Assembly: GCA_013202315.1 (NCBI GenBank)
Contig: JABMRZ010000444.1
Span: 1-6,431, forward strand
Length of the DNA: 6,431 bases
Source: Candidatus Tariuqbacter arcticus
GTDB lineage: Bacteria > Electryoneota > Tariuqbacteria > Tariuqbacterales > Tariuqbacteraceae
Direction of reading: 5' to 3'
Positions within the stretch are counted from its first letter, which is position 1. Each line of letters begins with the position of its first letter. The translations under genes were made by a program, and so were the position numbers. Shown here piece after piece: positions 1 through 5,015 of the stretch. The notes below the pieces were generated by a model. It ran no database searches. It was given only the letters and a program-made list of their open reading frames with translations, and was not told the DNA's origin.

Positions 1-2
1 CA

Positions 3-40
3 CGAATCAAAAAGATGTCACTTGGTAAGAGATTGATTCG
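3..40. repeat. 8-bp perfect inverted repeat
   Basis: CGAATCAA at 3-10 is the exact reverse complement of TTGATTCG at 33-40, separated by 22 bases. It lies about 150 bases beyond the gmk stop codon. It could form a weak AU-rich stem in a read-through transcript or be an operator-like site for whatever gene lies beyond the window edge. The arms are AT-rich, so as an RNA hairpin it would be weak. Its role is unknown. Confidence 0.4.
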
Positions 41-79
41 GAAGCGTTGATATACAAAGATGATGCTGAGTAACCTGAA

Positions 80-117
80 GGAAATCAGCGCAATTAAAAA
101 ATTAGCGGAAATCAGCG
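80..117. repeat. 11-bp direct repeat, 27-bp period
   Basis: GGAAATCAGCG occurs at 80-90 and again, exactly, at 107-117. The second copy sits in the context AGCGGAAATCAGCGGTTT. This style of 'aaatcagcg' phrase resembles short intergenic repeats seen in many environmental genomes. That resemblance is recalled, not checked. Confidence 0.45.
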
Positions 118-185
118 GTTTAAAGAATAAAAAAATCTGCCCATTCAAAACAGTGAAAAACATATTTTCTTAACTTTTAACTTCA

Positions 186-743
186 TTACTTCCGCTTACT
201 GTCGATAATCGCCAACACATCATCGACAGCCTTATCTAGATCATCGTTGAGTACTCGGTAATCGTATTTTTCGGCAGCTTTCATTTCATCCGCCGCATTT
301 TTGAGCCGATAATCGATATCATTGTACGATTCACGCTTTCGGTTGAATAAACGCCGCTTCAATACCTCCAGAGACGGCGGCATTAAAAAAATCAGAATCG
401 CACCGGGGAACAACTCCTTCATATGTAATCCTCCCTTCACATCGAGGTCGAATATCATTGCAGCGCCGGATACCACAGCATTTTCAATCGGTTCTTTAGG
501 AGTGCCGTAAAAATGCCCGTGAACTTTTTCATATTCGATCAGCCTTCCGTTCTTAATCATCTCTTGAAATTCTTCATAAGTGACGAAATAATACGCCGAG
601 CCGTCCTTCTCGCCATCGCCTATCGGTCTGGTGGTGGTGGAAATCGAGTATTGGATATCAGGACGGCGCTGGATGACTCGTTTTATAATCGTGGTTTTCC
701 CTCCCCCCGACGGCGATGAAATCACAAACAGGTGATATCTCAT
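186..743 (-). CDS. gmk: Guanylate kinase
   Basis: Cytosolic guanylate kinase (EC 2.7.4.8), which phosphorylates GMP (and dGMP) with ATP to give GDP. The 185 residues begin almost directly at the first beta strand: the P-loop SPSGGGKT is at 10-17 (family norm GPSGAGKT). The GMP-binding segment SISTTTRP is at 33-40, with Y51, E70 and the Y79-G80-T81 motif, and Asp99/Asp101 in the FDLDVKGG strand. The lid region follows around 131-150 with R135 and R146. The protein is about 15-20 residues shorter than typical bacterial Gmk, at both ends. An in-frame TGA lies directly before the ATG, so the start cannot be further upstream; there is no clear Shine-Dalgarno. Oddity: the second phosphate-binding arginine of the usual R-x-x-R motif appears as Gly42 (R39-P-I-G). 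It follows yicC after 129 bases and may be read through from it. The product assignment is secure. Confidence 0.97.
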   Translation of the reverse strand: MRYHLFVISSPSGGGKTTIIKRVIQRRPDIQYSISTTTRPIGDGEKDGSAYYFVTYEEFQEMIKNGRLIEYEKVHGHFYGTPKEPIENAVVSGAAMIFDLDVKGGLHMKELFPGAILIFLMPPSLEVLKRRLFNRKRESYNDIDYRLKNAADEMKAAEKYDYRVLNDDLDKAVDDVLAIIDSKRK

Positions 744-872
744 TCACTTAGACTTAGCGTTTGTCCTTGGGCTGTTGGCTTTTAGAGATGAAATAAACCG
801 GCATCAGTTCAGGCGCTAAACATCGCTTTACCAGTCTACATTTAATTTATACTGATATGCCGATTTGCCGTT

Positions 873-1757
873 TTACTCGACATTCTGAGACTGTTCCCGC
901 ATTTTTTCCAATTCTTCTTTCATTTCCACCACCAGATAGGATAGTTCGGGCATATCAGCCTTGGCGGATGAAGTGTTCAATTCCCGATGCATTTCCTGAA
1001 TCAAGAAAATAAACCGTCTGCCGCAGGGGCTCCCCTCTTCCAAAATCTTGCGAAATTGTCCGCAATGGCTCTTCAAACGCACCAGCTCCTCGGTGATATC
1101 CAATTTATCAGCCAGGATGACCGCTTCCATTTCCAGGCGATAGGGATCCAGTTCATTGTTGCCGAGCAATTCAGCTATCCGTTCCCGCAGCTTTTCCAAT
1201 TGCCGCTGAGGATTTGTCAAGGCTAAACCCTCGCATTTCTCCACCCCTGTCTCAATATTCCGCAGGCGGCTGAGGAAATCTTCCTTTAAAGCAAATCCTT
1301 CATTTCGGCGCATTTCACCCAAATTATTGACAGCACCTTTCAGCGCCGCCTCAGCCGCTTCCAGTAATTCAGGAATCACCTCGATCGATTCGGTCGAGTG
1401 CAGATATTCAGCGAAGGGGAAAAGATGATCGAAGGTTATTTCCCCCTCCAAACCGATGTTCTGAGAAATTTCACGCAAATGTTGAAGCAAAGCTCGGCAC
1501 AGTGATTCATCCAAACGGACTTCGCCTATACGCAAGCTGGATGAAAGGTCGTTTAAAACCAGAAATACCCGTCCCCTGCCGATACTGCCGCGGATGATTT
1601 CCTTCGCTCTCGCTTCAAATTGGTAGAGACTCGGTGAAATCTTGGCTGAAATCTCCAAATATCGATTATTCACCGCCTTGATTTCAGCGGCTGCTCGATA
1701 ATCATTCAACTGAGCTTCGGCGCGGCCGAATCCGGTCATACTTAGTAATTCGCCCAA
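873..1757 (-). CDS. yicC: YicC/YloC-family endoribonuclease
   Basis: Member of the YicC/YloC family. The E. coli protein is reported as an endoribonuclease taking part in decay of small RNA, probably cytosolic. The N-terminal YicC domain starts with the signature MTGFGRAE at 7-14 and continues through VNNRYLEI (29-36). The C-terminal DUF1732 domain carries DKLDITEELVRLKSH at 217-231 and ends in a Glu/Lys-rich helix with MREQSQNVE at 286-294, close to the family's usual ending. Length (294) is normal. The start is a TTG at 1757: AAAGGA lies 4 bases upstream, an in-frame TAA shortly before blocks further extension, and homologs have residues ahead of the MTGFG motif. The alternative is the ATG at 1739, which has no ribosome site. 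It begins 27 bases after the DUF1385 stop, so the two are likely cotranscribed. The yicC-gmk neighbourhood is widespread. Two usually conserved positions of the C-terminal motif look changed (I250 for Asp, H257 for Asn). Confidence 0.94.
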   Translation of the reverse strand: MGELLSMTGFGRAEAQLNDYRAAAEIKAVNNRYLEISAKISPSLYQFEARAKEIIRGSIGRGRVFLVLNDLSSSLRIGEVRLDESLCRALLQHLREISQNIGLEGEITFDHLFPFAEYLHSTESIEVIPELLEAAEAALKGAVNNLGEMRRNEGFALKEDFLSRLRNIETGVEKCEGLALTNPQRQLEKLRERIAELLGNNELDPYRLEMEAVILADKLDITEELVRLKSHCGQFRKILEEGSPCGRRFIFLIQEMHRELNTSSAKADMPELSYLVVEMKEELEKMREQSQNVE

Positions 1758-1761
1758 CTTA

Positions 1762-1767
1762 TCCTTT
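1762..1767 (-). promoter_or_regulatory. Ribosome binding site deciding the yicC TTG start
   Basis: On the minus strand AAAGGA lies four bases before TTG 1757 and 22 bases before the internal ATG 1739. The spacing is short for the TTG but impossible for the ATG, which favours the TTG. It is the clearest Shine-Dalgarno near any start in the window. Confidence 0.55.
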
Positions 1768-1784
1768 CTTTATTCCGATGATAA

Positions 1785-2744
1785 CTACGATTGCGCATCT
1801 CCGTCCAAAGAGGATTTCAAAGCCGCTACCGCGACTTCAATCTGAGATTCATCCGGTTCCCGCGTTGTTATATGCTGCAGCCACAAGCCTGGTTTGATGA
1901 AATACCCCCATAATTTGCTATCAGCCTTCTCCCCTGATAGCTTCAGAACCTCGTAGGATAAACCCGCCACCAGCGGGATGAAAGGCAAGTGCACCAGAAG
2001 CCGGTGAAAAGGGCTGTGGTATTCGCCGATAATGGGAATGAGAACGCTGTCGATTATGGCGAAGATGAAGATTATCACGACGGCGGTGATAAGAAGGAAA
2101 CTGGTGCCGCACCTGGGATGGAAGCGGACATTCTCCATCGCCGCTTCTACATTAGTTTCGCCGGAAGATTCATAAGCGAATATCGACTTATGCTCCGCCC
2201 CATGATATTCGAACACTCGCCGGATTTCGCTCCATAGTGAAATTAAGTAGAGATAAAGCAGGAACAGCGCAATCCTGATGAATCCGGCCACAGCGTGAAA
2301 GAGAAATTGACTGCCGGAAGCGTCTCGCATAATCCCTGCGCTCCAATACGGAATCAACATAAAGACGCCGATTGCGGCGGCGATGGATAAAACAATGGTT
2401 AGAACCGACAATAACTTATCCCACACTACCGCTCTGCCCGTATCTTTGCCGCCGCCTTTCTCAGCTTCCACCGCTTCCGCCGCCGACCAATTCAGGGTCT
2501 TAACCCCCAGATACAGCGCTTCTCCCAAATTGACCGTCCCTCTGATGACGGGAAAGCCCAGTATCTTGTATCGTTTAGTTAAGGTGATATAAGGAAAGCT
2601 GTCGACCAGGATTCTCCCATCCGGTTTGCGAACGGCTGTGGCGACAGTGTGGGGGGAACGCATCATCACCCCTTCGATGACAGCCTGGCCGCCGACTTTA
2701 AGGGGATTAGTGCGGGTTGGAGCATTTGGAAGTCTATCAGGCAT
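1785..2744 (-). CDS. DUF1385 (YqhQ-like) multi-pass membrane protein
   Basis: DUF1385 family protein, similar in layout to Bacillus subtilis YqhQ; biochemical function not established to my knowledge. Counting from the ATG at 2744 (319 residues), the N-terminal motif GGQAVIEGVMMR is at 18-29. A hydrophobic hairpin follows at about 112-133 and 150-172, then the soluble motif HGAEHK at 181-186, HPRCGTSF at 209-216, two more hydrophobic segments at about 217-237 and 248-263, and a conserved tail containing KPGLWLQHITTREP (284-297). The conserved His, Glu and Cys residues suggest a metal- or ligand-binding site, which is inference. A TTG at 2786 would add 14 residues (MRLLYGGKIFKRST). Neither start has a good Shine-Dalgarno; I prefer the ATG because the family usually begins shortly before the GGQAVIEGV motif. 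In many bacteria this family sits between rpmE and prfA. Here rpmE precedes it but yicC follows. Confidence 0.92.
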   Translation of the reverse strand: MPDRLPNAPTRTNPLKVGGQAVIEGVMMRSPHTVATAVRKPDGRILVDSFPYITLTKRYKILGFPVIRGTVNLGEALYLGVKTLNWSAAEAVEAEKGGGKDTGRAVVWDKLLSVLTIVLSIAAAIGVFMLIPYWSAGIMRDASGSQFLFHAVAGFIRIALFLLYLYLISLWSEIRRVFEYHGAEHKSIFAYESSGETNVEAAMENVRFHPRCGTSFLLITAVVIIFIFAIIDSVLIPIIGEYHSPFHRLLVHLPFIPLVAGLSYEVLKLSGEKADSKLWGYFIKPGLWLQHITTREPDESQIEVAVAALKSSLDGDAQS

Positions 2745-2834
2745 CGTTGATCGCTTAAAAATCTTTCCGCCGTATAACAAGCGCAACGGCTATCGATTCA
2801 GTCCAATTATGGTTTAATCTACATAAACTAAAAT

Positions 2835-2864
2835 GCGGAATACCCATTCAGGAAGACATTCCGC
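2835..2864 (-). terminator. Hairpin-forming inverted repeat between rpmE and the DUF1385 gene
   Basis: GCGGAAT (2835-2841) and ATTCCGC (2858-2864) are perfect reverse complements with a 16-base loop. Read on the minus strand the stem is followed by ATTTTAGTTT, a moderately T-rich tail, about 95 bases after the rpmE stop. It could be a weak terminator or attenuator for the rpmE transcript. The long loop and interrupted T-tract equally allow a dispersed intergenic repeat. Confidence 0.4.
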
Positions 2865-2958
2865 GCAGAAAACACCGATGACTATCCGCCGAAAGCGCTT
2901 GCTGTGATGATTAATTCCGAGTGAAATCCTGCGCTGGGAAAGTCAACAGACCATTAGT

Positions 2959-3171
2959 TCACTGATTTGCCGGCTTGATATTGTATTTACGGTAAAACTT
3001 GTCCACCCGCCCCGCAGTGTCAATCAGCTTTTGTTTACCCGTATAAAAGGGGTGGCACTTCGAGCAAATCTCAATTTTAATCGTTTTGAGGGTGGAACGA
3101 GTTTGAAAAGTGTTGCCGCAAGCGCAAGTAACCGTTGCGGTTTCGTATTTGGGGTGTATTTTCGACTTCAT
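2959..3171 (-). CDS. rpmE: 50S ribosomal protein L31, zinc-binding form
   Basis: Ribosomal protein L31 (bL31) of the large subunit, which helps bridge it to the small subunit. The 70 residues match the usual length. Recognisable parts are the N-terminal IHPKY (5-9), the cysteine pair C16-x-C18 followed by GN, the second pair C36-x-x-C39 in CSKCHPFYTGKQ (36-47), and a GRVDKFYRKYNI tail (54-65). The four cysteines identify the zinc ('C+') form, as opposed to the cysteine-free zinc-starvation paralog. The reading frame can be extended to a TTG at 3183 (adding MDWY). I chose ATG 3171 because homologs start MKxxIHPKY and because the predicted promoter places the transcript start only about 10 bases before that TTG. 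It follows rho after 104 AT-rich bases and has its own promoter. No Zur-like operator is evident. Confidence 0.96.
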   Translation of the reverse strand: MKSKIHPKYETATVTCACGNTFQTRSTLKTIKIEICSKCHPFYTGKQKLIDTAGRVDKFYRKYNIKPANQ

Positions 3172-3199
3172 ATACCAATCCAAAAATTTTAAACTAAAT

Positions 3200-3228
3200 A
3201 ATATACAAAATTTCTAACATAAAATCAA
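3200..3228 (-). promoter_or_regulatory. Predicted sigma70-type promoter of rpmE
   Basis: On the minus strand TTGATT (opposite 3223-3228) and TATATT (opposite 3200-3205) are separated by exactly 17 bases. The -10 matches the consensus at 5 of 6 positions and the -35 at 4 of 6. The start of transcription would fall near 3193, giving a leader of about 22 bases to ATG 3171. It lies in the AT-rich rho-rpmE spacer. Confidence 0.6.
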
Positions 3229-3275
3229 ATCACTTTAATTCATCGTTACAGATTAATCACTGCCACATACTGTTT

Positions 3276-4523
3276 TTATCCTTTCATCAGCTCGAAGAAT
3301 TCGTCGTTGTTCTTTGTTCCCCGCATCTTCTTCAGCAAGAAGCGCATCGATTCGATTTCATTGTAGTCCGAAAGTATATTCCGCAGTATCCACATATGTT
3401 GTAGTGTTAGTTCTTTGAGCAACAGTTCTTCCTTGCGGGTGCCGGAACGCTTGAGGTCGATGGAAGGGTATATCCTTAAGTCGGACAATTTGCGGTCAAG
3501 CACGATTTCGCTGTTGCCCGTCCCCTTGAATTCTTCAAAAATGACCTCGTCCATCCTGGAACCGGTTTCTATCAAAGCGGTGGCTATGATGCTGAGCGAC
3601 CCCCCTTCTTCGATATTCCTGGCAGATCCGAAGAACCGTTTCGGTTCGTAAAGCGCATTAGCGTCGAGGCCCCCGGACAGAATTCGTCCGCTGTGCGGCG
3701 CTACTGAATTATGCGCCCGGGCTAATCTGGTGATGGAATCGAGCAGGATTATCACATCGTGTCCGTATTCCACTAAACGCTTGGCTTTTTCCAGCACCAT
3801 CGAAGATACCTGAATATGCCGCTCCGGTTTTTCGTCAAAGGTGGAAGAGATGACTTCCGCTTTCACCGTCCGCTGCATATCGGTGACTTCTTCGGGGCGT
3901 TCATCTATCAGAAGAACTATGAGATACGCACCAGGGGTATTGCGGGTGACGGCATTGGCGATGCCCTGCAGAAGGATGGTCTTGCCGGTGCGGGGAGCGG
4001 CGGTGATGAGCGCGCGCTGCCCCTTGCCCAAGGGAGTGAATAAATCCATTATCCGCATGCAGAAATCGTTGGGGGTAGTCTCAAGATCGAACCTGCTTTC
4101 GGGATAAAGCGGGGTCAAATTGTCGATCATTATCTTTTCGCGGGTCTCTTCGGGAGACTCCCAATTCACCGCTTCTACCTTAAGCAGAGCGAAGAAGCGC
4201 TCGGTTTCCTTGGGAGGGCGGATTTGCCCGGATACGATATGCCCTTTGCGCAGATTGAAACGTTTAATTTGGGAGGGTGATACATAAATATCATCGGGTC
4301 CGGGCAGGTAATTGGTGTCCGCACTGCGCAGGAAACCGTATCCATCGGGGAGGATTTCCAGCACTCCGTTGGCGAATATCAGACCGTTTTTTACAGCCTG
4401 CCGTTCAAGAATTTTAAAAATCAAGTCGCCGCGGATCATACTGGCATAGTCTTCGATATCGAGCTTCTTGGCTTGATCATAAAGCTCGTTGATTTTCATC
4501 GATTTTAGTTCGGAAATGTCCAT
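3276..4523 (-). CDS. rho: Transcription termination factor Rho
   Basis: Rho, the hexameric RNA-dependent ATPase/translocase that loads on unstructured C-rich RNA and terminates transcription. At 415 residues it is close to the 419 of E. coli Rho and lacks the long N-terminal insertions of some phyla. The N-terminal helical domain is at about 1-47. The cold-shock-like primary RNA site is at about 49-120, with DGYGFLRS at 60-67 and GPDDIYVSPSQI at 75-86. Walker A AAPRTGKT is at 175-182 and Walker B with ILLDS at 259-263. The Q-loop region GRILSGGLDANALYEPKRFF is at 279-298 and the R-loop GSRMDE at 321-326; the tail has KNNDEFFELMKG. The P-loop reads APR where E. coli has PPK, a common variation. 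The start ATG has AAGGA 14 bases upstream, unusually far. It follows folC after a 483-base regulatory gap with at least two candidate promoters. Confidence 0.98.
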   Translation of the reverse strand: MDISELKSMKINELYDQAKKLDIEDYASMIRGDLIFKILERQAVKNGLIFANGVLEILPDGYGFLRSADTNYLPGPDDIYVSPSQIKRFNLRKGHIVSGQIRPPKETERFFALLKVEAVNWESPEETREKIMIDNLTPLYPESRFDLETTPNDFCMRIMDLFTPLGKGQRALITAAPRTGKTILLQGIANAVTRNTPGAYLIVLLIDERPEEVTDMQRTVKAEVISSTFDEKPERHIQVSSMVLEKAKRLVEYGHDVIILLDSITRLARAHNSVAPHSGRILSGGLDANALYEPKRFFGSARNIEEGGSLSIIATALIETGSRMDEVIFEEFKGTGNSEIVLDRKLSDLRIYPSIDLKRSGTRKEELLLKELTLQHMWILRNILSDYNEIESMRFLLKKMRGTKNNDEFFELMKG

Positions 4524-4537
4524 AATGCGATTAGTCG

Positions 4538-4542
4538 TCCTT
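4538..4542 (-). promoter_or_regulatory. Distant ribosome binding site of rho
   Basis: AAGGA on the minus strand is the only Shine-Dalgarno-like sequence before rho and sits 14 bases from the ATG, against a usual 5-9. No ATG, GTG or TTG lies closer in frame upstream, and the second Met (codon 9) has no site of its own. Weak initiation or RNA folding that shortens the spacing are both possible. Confidence 0.4.
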
Positions 4543-4580
4543 CATTTATGATTGTCTAATGAATTATGCTTAAATAATAG

Positions 4581-4604
4581 TCTCAAGTCTCTTGTCTCAA
4601 GTCT
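4581..4604. repeat. Tandem 10-bp direct repeat in the rho leader
   Basis: TCTCAAGTCT occurs at 4581-4590 and 4595-4604, a 14-base period with CTTG between. Read towards rho each copy contains TTGAGA, which matches a -35 box at 5 of 6. The upstream copy has TATTAT (opposite 4574-4579) 15 bases on, a short-spaced possible third promoter. The second copy overlaps the small palindrome TCAAG-T-CTTGA at 4597-4607. It may be a simple replication-slippage repeat, a binding site, or both. Confidence 0.5.
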
Positions 4605-4693
4605 TGATAAGTTATAATGATGGCAAATAAATACTATTTTAATGGTGAGTTATCATGCCATTGCGGGATGAAAATCACAAAAATAACAGAGAA

Positions 4694-4721
4694 TTTATGC
4701 CTTTCTCGTATATTCTGTCAA
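4694..4721 (-). promoter_or_regulatory. Predicted proximal promoter of rho
   Basis: A perfect TTGACA (opposite 4716-4721) is followed after 16 bases by CATAAA (opposite 4694-4699; 4 of 6 to consensus). Transcription would begin near 4687 and give a leader of about 160 bases before the rho ATG. It is the only perfect -35 I found in the gap. Confidence 0.55.
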
Positions 4722-4739
4722 GTAATTCACAAATAATTA

Positions 4740-4754
4740 TCTCCCTATCGGAGA
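4740..4754 (-). other. Small stem-loop in the rho upstream region
   Basis: TCTCC and GGAGA form a perfect 5-bp stem around a five-base loop. It lies about 20 bases upstream of the proximal promoter's -35. On the minus strand it is followed by ATAATTATTT, too poor in T for a convincing terminator. It would be transcribed only from the distal promoter. Confidence 0.25.
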
Positions 4755-4890
4755 ATTACATCTATGATAGACGGGCATATTTATCCATTATAACCATCAC
4801 AATAACTTAAATAGCCATCATCAAAACAGGACATACAATTGGGAATCGCCGCATCAAGGCATTACAAACTGCAATGCTAACCGGGGAAGT

Positions 4891-4974
4891 TTAATAAATC
4901 ACTCGTCTATAGATTATCCGAATAGCTGAAGGTAAAAAGGAATGAAGAGCGGGAGGAAATAAAGGAGCCGCCAT
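4891..4974 (-). CDS. Possible 27-residue leader peptide upstream of rho
   Basis: A short frame starts at ATG 4974 and ends at TAA 4891. It is directly preceded by AGGA with a spacing of only two bases and starts about 6 bases after the predicted start of the distal promoter. The product would be rich in Pro, Leu, Phe and Arg (begins MAAPLFPPALHSF). I do not recognise it. Its interest is positional: it covers the C-rich rut-like tract, so translation could hide that tract from Rho, and E. coli rho is also preceded by a small leader ORF (rhoL). The composition may equally be a passive result of the pyrimidine-rich DNA. No comparative evidence is available. Confidence 0.2.
   Translation of the reverse strand: MAAPLFPPALHSFLPSAIRIIYRRVIY
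4921..4965 (-). terminator. Rut-like C-rich/G-poor tract after folC
   Basis: In transcript sense this 45-base stretch has 16 C and only 2 G and no apparent structure, the composition known for Rho-loading sites. It lies about 40-85 bases past the folC stop. No intrinsic terminator exists there: the T7 run opposite 4995-5001 has no stem before it. Rho-dependent termination of folC, or of transcripts from the distal promoter, is the inferred role. Confidence 0.4.
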
Positions 4975-4986
4975 TTTCCTAAATTT

Positions 4987-5015
4987 AATATAACAAAAAA
5001 ATTCCACTAAGTCAA
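4987..5015 (-). promoter_or_regulatory. Predicted distal promoter overlapping the folC 3' end
   Basis: On the minus strand TTGACT (opposite 5010-5015, inside the last folC codons) and TATATT (opposite 4987-4992) are separated by exactly 17 bases that include the folC stop. Both hexamers match consensus at 5 of 6. Transcription would start near 4980 and head through the gap to rho, giving a leader of about 457 bases or a separate small transcript. Confidence 0.55.

Larger units (their letters stand above)
1..185. other. Gene-free region downstream of gmk
   Basis: No ORF of useful length or RNA gene is recognisable on either strand. The usual gmk follower in many bacteria, rpoZ (omega subunit), is not present in this stretch. 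The sequence is AT-rich and holds an 8-bp inverted repeat (3-40) and an 11-bp direct repeat (80-117), both listed separately. The transcript strand (minus) has a T-run opposite 129-135 but no GC-rich stem before it, so I see no intrinsic terminator for gmk. Confidence 0.6.
4524..5006 (-). other. 483-base regulatory gap between folC and rho
   Basis: No gene longer than about 27 codons is supported here on either strand, and no tRNA, RNase P RNA, tmRNA or SRP RNA signature was recognised. The strand that continues into rho holds two promoter candidates (4987-5015 and 4694-4721). It also holds a C-rich, G-poor tract (4921-4965), a 27-codon ORF (4891-4974), a small hairpin (4740-4754) and a 10-bp direct repeat (4581-4604). 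The gap most likely serves folC termination and rho expression control; that role is inferred. Confidence 0.6.

Noticed and set aside
744..872. Possible remA (DUF370) gene between yicC and gmk, as in Firmicutes
   Set aside because: The gap is only 129 bases and no RemA-like motif is present; the longest frame is a 16-codon ORF at 754-804 without a ribosome site. A TATAAA opposite 846-851 lacks a usable -35.
1921..2112. 63-codon minus-strand frame overlapping the DUF1385 gene
   Set aside because: It lies wholly within the DUF1385 coding sequence in another frame and shows no protein-like pattern.
2745..2786. TTG start for the DUF1385 protein adding 14 residues
   Set aside because: It has no ribosome site and the family normally begins shortly before the GGQAVIEGV motif; not fully excluded, since the ATG also lacks a good site.
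3172..3183. TTG start for L31 that would add MDWY
   Set aside because: Homologs begin at the internal Met, the resulting 70 residues equal the normal length, and the predicted transcript start leaves almost no leader for the TTG.
4613..4618. Plus-strand TATAAT as a divergent promoter
   Set aside because: The nearest -35-like TTGTCT gives only 15-base spacing, and no plus-strand gene follows.
4995..5001. T7 run after the folC stop as an intrinsic terminator
   Set aside because: No GC-rich stem precedes it in the transcript; it lies in the spacer of the predicted distal promoter.
4524..5006. Structural RNA such as RNase P RNA, tmRNA, SRP RNA or 6S RNA in the large gap
   Set aside because: None of the conserved sequence signatures of the first three was found and no long imperfect hairpin typical of 6S RNA was apparent. 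A covariance-model search could overturn this.
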